Positions 27,698-36,520 of a stretch of 59,796 nucleotides of DNA are shown here, in pieces (position 1 is the stretch's first letter; each line of letters opens with the position of its first letter). The DNA comes from Marine group II euryarchaeote REDSEA-S42_B7 (GTDB lineage: Archaea; Thermoplasmatota; Poseidoniia; Poseidoniales; Thalassarchaeaceae): NCBI GenBank assembly GCA_001629255.1, contig LURZ01000018.1, positions 33,984 through 93,779 on the forward strand, written 5' to 3'. The translations under genes and the position numbers were made by a program. The notes beneath the pieces were generated by a model that was not told where the DNA came from, did no database searches, and saw only the letters and a list, made by a program, of their open reading frames with translations.

Positions 27698-28626
27698 CAA
27701 TTCACCTCCTTGGGCACATCTATCCCTAGACTCCTGCACAGAAGCGCCATCCTGGTGGGGACGCCATTGAAAGCCTGCTCGAAGTATCTAGCGAACTCGG
27801 TGGAGTCCACGCCTGGGTCTATCTCGTCCACCCTTGGTAGAGGGTGCATGATAATCATCCCCTTCATGGCACCGGAAAGATTCGATACCCCGATTTTGTA
27901 TATCCCAGCTACCTTGGCGTACTCGTCCTCGTCGGGGAACCTCTCCTTCTGGATCCTAGTTACGTAGATCACATCCGCCCCTGCGATTTGATCCTCCAAT
28001 GACTCTGTCTCCATGATTTCTGAACCGTGTTCTCTGAGATCCGAAACTATCTCTACTGGCATTTTCAGCGTTGATGGCGATACCAGAGTAAGTTTGGCAC
28101 CGAACCGAACTAATGCATGGGAAAGGCTGTGAACCGTTCTACCATATCTCAAATCTCCGACAAGGACCACATTAAGTCCTTCTAGAGTACCATGCGCCTG
28201 TCTGATAGTGAAGAGATCAAGCATTGTCTGGGTGGGATGATTTCCAGCACCATCACCAGCATTCAGAATAGGAATTTCCACTGCATCTGCGCTGTATTGG
28301 GCTGCACCTTGTCTTGGATGCCTAATCGCTGCCACATCAGCATATCCGTCAATCATCTGCATTGTGTCATAGAGGGTCTCACCCTTCGCTACTGATGTGC
28401 CAATAGAAGTAAAGTTCAGGACGGAACCACCGAGCCTCTTCATGGCAGTCTCAAATGACATTCTGGTCCTAGTTGAGTTTTCGAAGAACATATTTGCCAG
28501 CACCTTTCCCTGGAGGAGGGGGAGGTAAACATCTCCTCTGGCAACCGGAACTAGTCTCTCGGCATCGTCCAGAACGGCAACGATTTCCTGGTTGGTTAGG
28601 TCGTCCATAGTGACTATGTCGCCCAT
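27697..28626 (-). CDS. pyrB: Aspartate carbamoyltransferase catalytic subunit
   Basis: This enzyme makes carbamoyl aspartate in de novo pyrimidine synthesis. The carbamoyl phosphate site is ENSTRTRMSFETAMKRLGG, followed by the 80s-loop region TSVAKGETLYDT. HPTQTMLDLFTIRQAHG and HPLPRVDEID complete the active site. The length of 309 aa is normal. The ATG at 28626 gives MGDIVTMDDLTNQEI; an internal ATG at 28608 is possible. It lies head to head with the sugar kinase gene with about 110 bp between. The window also holds pyrC. Confidence 0.96.
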   Translation of the reverse strand: MGDIVTMDDLTNQEIVAVLDDAERLVPVARGDVYLPLLQGKVLANMFFENSTRTRMSFETAMKRLGGSVLNFTSIGTSVAKGETLYDTMQMIDGYADVAAIRHPRQGAAQYSADAVEIPILNAGDGAGNHPTQTMLDLFTIRQAHGTLEGLNVVLVGDLRYGRTVHSLSHALVRFGAKLTLVSPSTLKMPVEIVSDLREHGSEIMETESLEDQIAGADVIYVTRIQKERFPDEDEYAKVAGIYKIGVSNLSGAMKGMIIMHPLPRVDEIDPGVDSTEFARYFEQAFNGVPTRMALLCRSLGIDVPKEVN

Positions 28627-28737
28627 CGTTATCTGACTATCGCGGAAGCAGCCCTCTCATATGCCTTGTCATTGCATAAAATGCTCAATTTCTCCAAACC
28701 GGCGTCTTGATGTGTGAAGCGCTGCCCCGAAGTTTCG

Positions 28738-29688
28738 ATGATAATCAGCCGAACCCCTCTCAGAGTTTCGTTCTGTGGAGGTGGAACGGATATTGATGAC
28801 TTCTCGATGTCAGAACCAAAGGGGGGCAGGGTAGTTTCAGCTGCACTGTCCAGATACGTGTATGTTACCATAAACAGGAGGTTCGATGATCGGATTCGAG
28901 TCTCTTACTCATCCATGGAGGATGTAGGTTCTCTAGAAAACATTCAACACGGTCTGGTTAGGGAGGCATTGAGACTAACTGGAATAGAGTCGGGCGTAGA
29001 GATTACCACTATTGCTGATATCCCAGGACAAGGAACCGGACTCGGGTCCTCCTCTTCGGTCACTGTAGGTCTACTCAATGCGATGCATGCTTTCCAGGGA
29101 AGGGAGGCATCTAAGGATCAACTCGCTGAAGAGGCTTGCCAGATCGAGATAGACACCTTGGGTGCACCGATTGGCAGACAGGACCAGTACGCAGCCTCTT
29201 TCGGAGGAGTCAACTCAATCAGGTTCGGAAAGAATGGAGTCCAAGTTGAACCCATCGAGGTTTCAGAAGGATTGTCCAAGAAATTCTCCGAGAATTTCAC
29301 CCTCGTTTTCACAGGAATGACTAGAAGTGCAAGCAAGGTCTTGTCTAAGCAATCTGATGATGAGTCTGACAAGAACAATAGGATGAGGGAAATTAGGAAG
29401 CACGCTGATGAGGCAGCTTCCTTTATACAGCAAGGAGATCTTGATTCACTAGGGGCCATCCTAAATCAGACATGGATATCTAAGCGAGGAGTCTCCTCAA
29501 TGATTACTAATACACAAATCGATGATTTGTATGAGAGTGCGATATCCTCCGGGGCAATAGGAGCCAAGCTACTAGGAGCTGGAAATGGAGGCTTCCTCTT
29601 GGTATGTGGAAATCAGCAGCTCCGAGGCATTTTACAAAGGGAACTAGGGGCAGGCCATCGGATGTTCACTTCTCTGGCTCCCGAATAA
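28738..29688 (+). CDS. GHMP-family sugar kinase (heptose 7-phosphate kinase-like)
   Basis: This 316-aa kinase begins MIISRTPLRVSFCGGGTD, the characteristic start of HddA-type sugar kinases. The GHMP phosphate-binding loop is IPGQGTGLGSSSSVTVG, and the third motif is AKLLGAGNGGFLLV. Related enzymes phosphorylate D-glycero-D-manno-heptose 7-phosphate or fucose-type sugars for glycan synthesis. No heptose isomerase or nucleotidyltransferase is adjacent, so the substrate is unknown. The ATG at 28738 is chosen over a GTG at 28714 on family N-terminus. GCATAAAATGC near 28673-28683 is a possible promoter element. Confidence 0.85.
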   Translation: MIISRTPLRVSFCGGGTDIDDFSMSEPKGGRVVSAALSRYVYVTINRRFDDRIRVSYSSMEDVGSLENIQHGLVREALRLTGIESGVEITTIADIPGQGTGLGSSSSVTVGLLNAMHAFQGREASKDQLAEEACQIEIDTLGAPIGRQDQYAASFGGVNSIRFGKNGVQVEPIEVSEGLSKKFSENFTLVFTGMTRSASKVLSKQSDDESDKNNRMREIRKHADEAASFIQQGDLDSLGAILNQTWISKRGVSSMITNTQIDDLYESAISSGAIGAKLLGAGNGGFLLVCGNQQLRGILQRELGAGHRMFTSLAPE

Positions 29689-29715
29689 TCTTCGGAACTT
29701 GAGAGAGGTGCCAAG

Positions 29716-31836
29716 ATGACACCCGAAAAAAGGAAATCAGAGTATCTAGCAACCCTCCTCATTTCTACTCTGCTCATGCTTTCTCAAATTATGGCATCTC
29801 ACAATTCATTGGAGGAACACGAATCGGATTCAGGTTTCTCAGATTCGAACGGTAATCAGACAATTCAAGGGCAGTCGTTCCTTAATTTCACCAATTCAAT
29901 CTCACATAGCTCACAGGTGAATGCGACTTGGTTTGCACAGGTGTCCGTTCTCGAGAGTTACGGAACCGATCTTCTGGAGAACAGATCGATCGGGCTCTTG
30001 AACCAGATAGATCAGGACCTAGGTAACTCGGATGGGTGGATAGACGAATCGGAAGCCAACTCTTTCTCTGAACTGGTAGTCTCTTCCAGAAACTGGACAG
30101 ACTCATTTTCAGGTGGTTGTTGCACATTCGACTATTCTTCCATGTCAGTAGTTGGATCCATTGACGTATCTGTCAATCCTCCGGAAATAGGGCCTACAAA
30201 CAGAACTGGGGGTGAATGGGGGTGGACGGAGAGTGGAAATCTGATCGGTACTTCCGATGGCAGAACTCTTCGATTAATCGACCTCCCAAGAGTAGGCGCT
30301 TTGATTGAGGAGGTTCCCCTGATGGTCTCTCTTCCTGAGGGCTGGGAGTTCAAGTTTAGCCCAATGTCGGAGATAATTACAGGTAGCCCAAGAGCATTCG
30401 TTGTCGACAGGTCTCAGGCCCCAGTTGCCTATGACATCAGGATTACAATTGACCGTAACATGCCTCCGATCCTTTCTGCGATAAGCTTCCCTCAAATTTC
30501 CTCAACAATCTCACTGGCAAAGTCCTCTTTGTTCTCTGCAACGTGCTCGGATAACCCATTGGAAAATCCGAGAATAGAGTGGACGATAAGCAGAAGCGGA
30601 ACAACAATTTCCTCATTCGAGAATGATTGGATATCGGTCAAGCCCAGCGATCTAAACTTCACCCATGGCGACGTAATGAGCGTGAACGCAACCTGCATTG
30701 ACTTCCACGGATCAGTATCGCATTGGAACGACAATCCCACCGTTGACGGAATCCCACCAGACTGGAGCGGGAAGTTCACAGTTAATGGAATCGAGGGACA
30801 GGTAATACAAAATGGAAGCCAAACGCCAATTCTTGCACCGGCGGGGAGCTTGGTTAGATTCGATGTCAACGCATCCGACGACTCATCATTACCGGTATTG
30901 CTGGAGTTGTACACAAACGTATCAGAGGGATGGAGGCAAACCGGTTTGAATCAGCAAACCTTCGAGTTCACCGCCAACCAGGGAATGGGCATCAATGGCG
31001 CCGATATGGGGATTGATGAGAGGCACTTGCAGAGGGCACCATCTGAAATCCTCATGGCACTGGTCGCTACCGACGATGCCGGAAACACGGTCTTATCGGA
31101 ATGGACACTCAGAGTCCTGGATGCAAACCCCCCCACAGTAATTCCACGATTATTCTCCGATGGAATAGAAATTGAGTATGACGACAAAATACATGAAAAT
31201 GATGAACTAGAGCTTAACCTCTCTCATTCTTACGACGACCTCGATCCAATAGGCGACGTTTCATGGTCCATATTGGTAGACGGCGAAGAGATATTCCAAA
31301 GTAACCCAGACTGGTCGGTCTTCGAACCAATAAGCCTCTCATTTCTCACCAAGGGCACTCATAACATCACCGTGAAAGCAACCGACTCCAAGGGGAATGT
31401 CAGGGAAGAACCGATCTCGATTACTGTTGAGCCTAGGAGTGGGGCTCACATCAGTGTGGTCGAAGCGACGCTTCCTGATGATGCTAGGATTGGAAGTAGC
31501 GTGATGCTCACGGGGATAGTACAAAACGATGGTTCCGATCCTGCGTTTGCTCGAGTGTGCCTATCAGATATCTGCGGAAGATGGACAGAAGAGCCATTTG
31601 CAGCCACATTGGAATCAGGCCCTGGACAGGCGACGATAGAGTTCCAGTTCGAGATGCAGAACGATACCGTCGAGGATCTATACCTCAGCTGGGATAGCGC
31701 TTCATCAGGGACATATGGGGATATTCCAATAGAGGTATCTCTAAAGAAACAAGCAGGAATCGCAACATCACTGATCCTGGTTGTTATACTCGGAATATCT
31801 GCATTATTATTTGCATGGTACAGAAACTCAGAATAA
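29716..31836 (+). CDS. Membrane-anchored surface protein with Ig-like repeats, unknown
   Basis: This 706-aa protein starts with a basic stretch and a hydrophobic signal segment (YLATLLISTLLMLSQIMASH) and ends with one membrane helix (ATSLILVVILGISALLFAWY) plus a short tail. The body is rich in Ser, Thr, Asn and Asp and appears to consist of several beta-sandwich units, the last resembling a CARDB-type domain (ASSVMLTG-like region around residues 590-680). A possible calcium loop is DLGNSDGWIDESEA. N-glycosylation sequons are frequent. I do not recognise the family. GAGGTG five nt before the ATG and a 27-nt gap from the kinase suggest an operon. Confidence 0.75.
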   Translation: MTPEKRKSEYLATLLISTLLMLSQIMASHNSLEEHESDSGFSDSNGNQTIQGQSFLNFTNSISHSSQVNATWFAQVSVLESYGTDLLENRSIGLLNQIDQDLGNSDGWIDESEANSFSELVVSSRNWTDSFSGGCCTFDYSSMSVVGSIDVSVNPPEIGPTNRTGGEWGWTESGNLIGTSDGRTLRLIDLPRVGALIEEVPLMVSLPEGWEFKFSPMSEIITGSPRAFVVDRSQAPVAYDIRITIDRNMPPILSAISFPQISSTISLAKSSLFSATCSDNPLENPRIEWTISRSGTTISSFENDWISVKPSDLNFTHGDVMSVNATCIDFHGSVSHWNDNPTVDGIPPDWSGKFTVNGIEGQVIQNGSQTPILAPAGSLVRFDVNASDDSSLPVLLELYTNVSEGWRQTGLNQQTFEFTANQGMGINGADMGIDERHLQRAPSEILMALVATDDAGNTVLSEWTLRVLDANPPTVIPRLFSDGIEIEYDDKIHENDELELNLSHSYDDLDPIGDVSWSILVDGEEIFQSNPDWSVFEPISLSFLTKGTHNITVKATDSKGNVREEPISITVEPRSGAHISVVEATLPDDARIGSSVMLTGIVQNDGSDPAFARVCLSDICGRWTEEPFAATLESGPGQATIEFQFEMQNDTVEDLYLSWDSASSGTYGDIPIEVSLKKQAGIATSLILVVILGISALLFAWYRNSE

Positions 31837-31885
31837 TCCTGTCCCTGCGCTGAACCTGGAACCGTATACATATTGACCCCCCTTT

Positions 31886-33607
31886 ATGTACGGGCATATG
31901 GTGATGCTTCCAGACTACCCCTCTCGTGTCGTCGCCAAGCATCGAACCAGGGTGGAAAGGGTATCTTTGCTCTTTCAGTTAATCCTAATTTCACTCGGGG
32001 CTTGGTGGCTCTTCTCTTCTTTTGGGTCCGAATCATCTCCGCTTAACAGGTACGTACCGGTATTAATTCTGTTCTCCTCTGCACTACTTCTTCAGGACCT
32101 AGTAGAATTCGGACCAACTGAGAGAATGCGAATCTCCACTGCATGCTGCATTGCATGGCCATTACTGCTGGCAATGGCATCGGTAAACCGTGTTGAAGGA
32201 AATATCGCCGCAGTCCTCACTCTGATTCTTGTCTCCGCAATTCTGTATTATATCTCGAGGAGTTTGCTAGGATACGATGTGAAAACAAGGAGATGGAGGG
32301 GAATGATGACAACAATTGGATTCACTATTGCGATTCCGATAGTCCTGGAATCAAACATCGCGTCTCTTTTGATAATGTCAATTGCCGCCTCATTCACCAC
32401 TATACCAATACTGTTCACGAAAGACGGGCTAGAGGAAGAAAGGAAAGATTTCTCTGAACAACTTAAGGATGCAGAGAGACATATCCTTGGTCTACAGTCT
32501 GGGAACACACTAATGCAACAACCGAACTCCCTACTAAAGATGGCCAGAGAGCAAGGTTGGAAAAATCCTGAAAGAGGTACTGAACTAATCTCAGAGGCCA
32601 AGAAGGAAGCAACCAGGATTGCATCATTTTTATCTGACGTCGAAGAAATCAGGGAGCAATCTGAAATGTCCATCAATAAAGCCGAGAGAGTAACAGGTTT
32701 CCCAGGGAGGCCAAGGAAGATTTTCGAAGACGCCTTGGCCGAACTTGAAAACGGCTCACTCAGGGCTTCTGAAAGCAGGTTCAGGGAGGCTAAGTCCGAG
32801 GCAGAGATGATTGAATCCAACTGGCAGAATGCCGTAGAAGCGATTGATGAGGCCGAGAAAGCTATTTCCGATGCGCAGGGTCACCTGGTCCAAGGACTTC
32901 GATCAACTCTAAATGAAGCGAAAAAAGCCATGGAAAATGAGGATCCACAATACGCATTGGCAATTGTTTCAGAGATACCATCCCAGATGGTTGATGTTGA
33001 AGGACTAATGTCGCAAGCAAGAAAATCCTTTGAGGAGGCCAAGAGCGAGGCTTCTTCGTTTGATTCGGGCTCCATTGGAGATCTGAATAAGAGGTTGGAA
33101 GATGCAAATGAGGCCTTAGATTCTGGAAATGCTTCTCTCGCAATCGGACTCTCGGAAGGAGTGACTAGGTCAATTAGGAAGGAATCCGAAGCTAAAACCA
33201 CTGTTCAGAGGTCTCTTAGACAGGTCAAGCGCATCAAGGACAGGATACCAGTTGGAGACTCGGGCTCTGAGTGGAGTAGAAGACTGGATGAGGCGAAATT
33301 GTCTGCAGATAAAGGAAAATGGATAGAGGCCGCAGAAAGTCTGAGCGCACTAGCCGAAGAGCTGGATGATTTCCACTCACGACTCGAAGAGGCCCGAGAG
33401 ATGCTCGAATTCCTGGATGGGGATTGGAGAAAACTCAGGAAAAGGCTAGAGTCATCGGGATATGGAGCGGATAACAAAGACAGGATTTCAACCGAGGGAT
33501 ATCTTGCAGCCGCAGAGAGGGCTCTTTCAGAAGGGCAGATCGACGATTGCTTGGAATCATTGGGAGAAGCAGACTCGTCAATGGAAGTACTTCGTCGTCT
33601 AGTCTAG
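31886..33607 (+). CDS. Multi-helix membrane protein with long cytoplasmic coiled-coil domain
   Basis: The first ~180 residues hold about six hydrophobic helices. The remaining ~390 residues are highly charged and helical, with repeated Glu/Lys/Ala/Ser patterns such as ESRFREAKSEAEMIESNW, EAKSEASSFDSGSIGDLN and RRLDEAKLSADKGKWIEAAE that suggest TPR-like or coiled-coil repeats of about 60-70 residues. The family is not recognised; known proteins with this layout act as membrane-tethered scaffolds. A TATA-like TATACATATT at about 31864-31873 could give a leaderless start at ATG 31886 or 31898. It follows the surface protein gene by 49 nt on the same strand. Confidence 0.75.
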   Translation: MYGHMVMLPDYPSRVVAKHRTRVERVSLLFQLILISLGAWWLFSSFGSESSPLNRYVPVLILFSSALLLQDLVEFGPTERMRISTACCIAWPLLLAMASVNRVEGNIAAVLTLILVSAILYYISRSLLGYDVKTRRWRGMMTTIGFTIAIPIVLESNIASLLIMSIAASFTTIPILFTKDGLEEERKDFSEQLKDAERHILGLQSGNTLMQQPNSLLKMAREQGWKNPERGTELISEAKKEATRIASFLSDVEEIREQSEMSINKAERVTGFPGRPRKIFEDALAELENGSLRASESRFREAKSEAEMIESNWQNAVEAIDEAEKAISDAQGHLVQGLRSTLNEAKKAMENEDPQYALAIVSEIPSQMVDVEGLMSQARKSFEEAKSEASSFDSGSIGDLNKRLEDANEALDSGNASLAIGLSEGVTRSIRKESEAKTTVQRSLRQVKRIKDRIPVGDSGSEWSRRLDEAKLSADKGKWIEAAESLSALAEELDDFHSRLEEAREMLEFLDGDWRKLRKRLESSGYGADNKDRISTEGYLAAAERALSEGQIDDCLESLGEADSSMEVLRRLV

Positions 33608-33637
33608 GAAATCCCGATTCTCAATTAACCGAGCCTC

Positions 33638-33646
33638 TCAATTACC
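33638..33646 (+). promoter_or_regulatory. TATA-like box for tRNA-Gly
   Basis: TCAATTACC is centred about 27 nt before the first base of the tRNA. Inferred from spacing and AT content alone. Confidence 0.3.
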
Positions 33647-33668
33647 AAGACTCCCTCCCTGAATTGAA

Positions 33669-33743
33669 GCGGACATGGTCTAGTGGTTATGACAGCAGGT
33701 TCCCAACCTGCTAACCCGGGTTCAACTCCCGGTGTTCGCACCA
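33669..33743 (+). tRNA. tRNA-Gly (CCC)
   Basis: The acceptor stem pairs GCGGACA with TGTTCGC (one G-T pair), followed by A and an encoded CCA at 33741-33743. The anticodon stem GCAGG/CCTGC closes the loop TTCCCAA, giving anticodon CCC for codon GGG. The T arm is CCGGG-TTCAACT-CCCGG. No intron is present. It lies alone between two protein genes. Confidence 0.95.
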
Positions 33744-33790
33744 ATATCCGGTAAACGACTGAAACATCACCGACACATGCCGCCAATTTG

Positions 33791-33797
33791 TTTAAAT
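33791..33797 (+). promoter_or_regulatory. TATA box for the 62-residue peptide gene
   Basis: TTTAAAT is centred 28 nt before the ATG at 33822, as expected for a leaderless archaeal transcript. It is the strongest AT element between the tRNA and the peptide gene. Confidence 0.55.
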
Positions 33798-33821
33798 CAC
33801 AGATGTCGATGTTTACGTTTC

Positions 33822-34010
33822 ATGGACCAAACACTGGACATGCAGGTCGCCGCGCTAATTTTCCTGGCCGGCACTAAGAGCCTCGTCACCAGTGAGCACC
33901 CTGGTGGCGTTGAAATGACGAGCGAAGTAGAGGAGGATTCGGAAGATCCAGCACCGAGAAATATTCCTCAAATACATGAGCCACTGAATTACGGCTCAAT
34001 AGGAATTTGA
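33822..34010 (+). CDS. 62-residue acidic peptide upstream of a lipoprotein gene
   Basis: This short frame starts MDQTLDMQVAALIFLAGTKS and becomes acidic and proline-rich (EVEEDSEDPAPRNIPQIHEP). No family is recognised. The ATG at 33822 is chosen because a good TATA box sits 28 nt upstream, indicating a leaderless start; the open frame extends left into the tRNA and cannot all be coding. The next gene begins 62 nt after its stop, so this may be the first gene of a two-gene transcript. The short hydrophobic stretch near the N-terminus is too brief for a confident membrane helix. Confidence 0.55.
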   Translation: MDQTLDMQVAALIFLAGTKSLVTSEHPGGVEMTSEVEEDSEDPAPRNIPQIHEPLNYGSIGI

Positions 34011-34072
34011 AACTTCGTTGTTGTGTACTGGCCCACTACTGTATTGAAATAATGAATCACGGAGGTAAAGAT

Positions 34073-36511
34073 ATGAGGAGAAAATCCATTCGAGCTTTCT
34101 CGATGATGCTCTTGATGATGACAGCCGGCTGTCTACAGGCTGTGGATGGGGTCATCGAGGATATCGATAGGACCATAGATGCAATGGAGGGGGACTATCC
34201 CAAGCTAGATCTACCAGAGAGAACTAGATCTTCTCCCTCTCTACATACCTACGATGCATGTGAGACACTTCTGGAGGATCTAAAGACGGCAGTGTACGAC
34301 GAGATGATAGTTAATCTGGACCAACAAAGCTACTGGCATTGGGTCACAGAGCCAATTATGATGAGGATGGATGGCGGATCTATCTTCGCGGAACCAGATT
34401 TGGATCTTGCTGATGACTCGGCTACTGATACTGGAGGGTCTGGATCCGAACAGACCACCGAATCCCGTGAGGGGGAGTTTTCAGGTACGAATAATCAGGA
34501 GGCGGGTGTAGACGAAGCGGACTTCCTCAAGACTGATGGTTACCACATCTACATGCTTAACGGTCGATTGCTACTGATTATGGGAGTTCCTGAATTTGGT
34601 GAACTCACATTGGAGTCCAACCTAACAATAGAGGGAAACCCTACTCAGATGATGATTGAGGGGGACAGACTGGTTATCTCCTCTTCGATATACTACTGGT
34701 CTCTACCCGAAGACAGCGATCTCAGGAAGGTGATGTCCGAGGAAGTCACGGCCACCGACCCGTTCAGTGACGTGACCTACACCTACACGAAGGTTCGGAA
34801 CTTAGTCAAGTACACCGTGGTAGACATAACTAATCGATCATCTCCAGTTGTCGAGAAGGAGATGTACATCGAGGGCAACTACCACACGGCAAGGATGGTT
34901 GATGGGACGGTTCGCTCAGTAACACACCTATGGACATACTTCGACGGAATCAGAAACTGGGTCGAATTACCAGAGGAGTACTGGTCAGTGGAAGATACTG
35001 ACGAGAGAATGGGTATCTGGAACGATAGCGTAAAGCAGACCGTTCTAGACAATGAGCAGGTCATCTCAGAGCTCACTCTGGATGACTTCGTCCCTCATAT
35101 TTACGAAATCAGGGAAGGTGAGATATTCACACATCCTCTGACCTTTGAGCAGTGCACAGAGTTCTCAGCGAGCTCTGATAGCGCAGGACGGGGTTTCACT
35201 ACCATTATGACAATGCAGATGCTCAATGAAGAAGTATCTCTAGAGGTTGACCACATCACATCCTCATGGGCCCATGTCTACTCCTCCGAGGACACCCTGG
35301 TTCTAGCCGAGCCAGCGAACGACGGCTGGTGGTTCTGGAGGAACTCTGAGTGGGAGGATGCCACGAACATCCACTCATTCGACATCAGTGATGCTAATCA
35401 CACCACCTATCTCGCTTCCGGAAGGGTTGAGGGGACTGTAAACGACCAGTTTTCAATAAGTGAGCACAATGGCTCGATTCGCGTAGCCTCGACTTCCGAC
35501 AACTGGTGGATGTGGTGGAGGTTGGCTGAAACAGACGAGAATGGCGAACCGGTCTGGACAGGACCCACAAACCAAGTCACTATCTTGATGGATGATGGAG
35601 AAGGGAGGCTCGATCAAATCGGTTTCCTCGGAGACATTGCAGAAGGAGAGACGATTTGGAGTGCTAGATTCGTCGGAGATAGGGGCTACCTGGTGACTTT
35701 CATGAACATTGACCCGTTATGGGTTCTCGATCTCTCAGACCCCTACAACCCGATTGTTCTGGGGGAACTGCACGTACCAGGAGTGTCAACTTACATCCAT
35801 CCAATTGACGATGATAACCTGCTCACCATTGGAATAGCAGGAGGCGCGGATGGGCTCGGTCTTGATTGGTCCATTACTCAAGTCTCCCTTTTCGATGTCA
35901 GTGACACCAGTAATCCGAGCCTATCGGATACTCTTCCACTCACTCCTGCGTACGTCGACGAGAACTGCGAGGACATCATGACCTGCGGCTGGTCTTGGTC
36001 CTACTCCGAAGCAACTTACGAGCACAAGGCATTCACCTTCTGGGCTCCTGAGTCACTTTTGGCAGTCCCACTGTCCACTCACAGGTACGTCTACGACGAG
36101 ATTGAGATCGAGGGTAAGGTCTACTCTCACTACGGGTATGAATACGTCTCGATGCTCAAGATGATCGATATCGACACCGAAAACGGATCCCTATCAAATC
36201 ACGGCGAGGTTGAGCACTCTGAGTTCTACAACGGGGAGGGCCTGTCAAGTTGGTGGTCAGGCTCGACGAGTATCAGGAGATCGATGTTCATGGGGGACTA
36301 CGTCTACGCCTTCTCAGCTGGCGGAGCTACAGTCCATAGGACGACCGACCTACAAATGATGGTCGAATTGGAACTCCCCGGAAATGAGCCAGTAGAGTAC
36401 AACTATGTCTCCGAGGAGCCTGATAGAGTCGATGAGGACTCAGAAGAGTCATCTGAAGAGACAGAGACATACCCATGCAACGAGTCAGACGCGGAGGGTT
36501 GCGAGGACTAG
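34073..36511 (+). CDS. Beta-propeller lipoprotein (PF09826-like)
   Basis: This 812-aa protein has a signal peptide with a lipobox (SMMLLMMTAGC, Cys about residue 20), so it is probably lipid-anchored outside the cell. The hallmark EAGVDEADFLKTDGYHIYML matches the 'beta propeller domain' family of secreted archaeal and bacterial proteins. Repeated blade-like segments follow (ITNRSSPVVEKEMYIEGNY, LSDPYNPIVLGELHVPG, VSDTSNPSLSDTLPL). The ATG at 34073 has GGAGGT seven nt upstream; a frame extending to 34007 lacks this. The C-terminus is very acidic (ESSEETETY...). The family's function is not established. Confidence 0.87.
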   Translation: MRRKSIRAFSMMLLMMTAGCLQAVDGVIEDIDRTIDAMEGDYPKLDLPERTRSSPSLHTYDACETLLEDLKTAVYDEMIVNLDQQSYWHWVTEPIMMRMDGGSIFAEPDLDLADDSATDTGGSGSEQTTESREGEFSGTNNQEAGVDEADFLKTDGYHIYMLNGRLLLIMGVPEFGELTLESNLTIEGNPTQMMIEGDRLVISSSIYYWSLPEDSDLRKVMSEEVTATDPFSDVTYTYTKVRNLVKYTVVDITNRSSPVVEKEMYIEGNYHTARMVDGTVRSVTHLWTYFDGIRNWVELPEEYWSVEDTDERMGIWNDSVKQTVLDNEQVISELTLDDFVPHIYEIREGEIFTHPLTFEQCTEFSASSDSAGRGFTTIMTMQMLNEEVSLEVDHITSSWAHVYSSEDTLVLAEPANDGWWFWRNSEWEDATNIHSFDISDANHTTYLASGRVEGTVNDQFSISEHNGSIRVASTSDNWWMWWRLAETDENGEPVWTGPTNQVTILMDDGEGRLDQIGFLGDIAEGETIWSARFVGDRGYLVTFMNIDPLWVLDLSDPYNPIVLGELHVPGVSTYIHPIDDDNLLTIGIAGGADGLGLDWSITQVSLFDVSDTSNPSLSDTLPLTPAYVDENCEDIMTCGWSWSYSEATYEHKAFTFWAPESLLAVPLSTHRYVYDEIEIEGKVYSHYGYEYVSMLKMIDIDTENGSLSNHGEVEHSEFYNGEGLSSWWSGSTSIRRSMFMGDYVYAFSAGGATVHRTTDLQMMVELELPGNEPVEYNYVSEEPDRVDEDSEESSEETETYPCNESDAEGCED

Positions 36512-36520
36512 CTAGGGCTA

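Noticed and set aside
28629-28871. Minus-strand frame opposite the sugar kinase start
   Set aside because: It overlaps the conserved N-terminus of the kinase and lacks any motif.
32248-32820. Open minus-strand frame opposite the coiled-coil membrane protein
   Set aside because: It is Ser-rich, as expected for the reverse of Glu/Lys/Arg-rich helical repeats.
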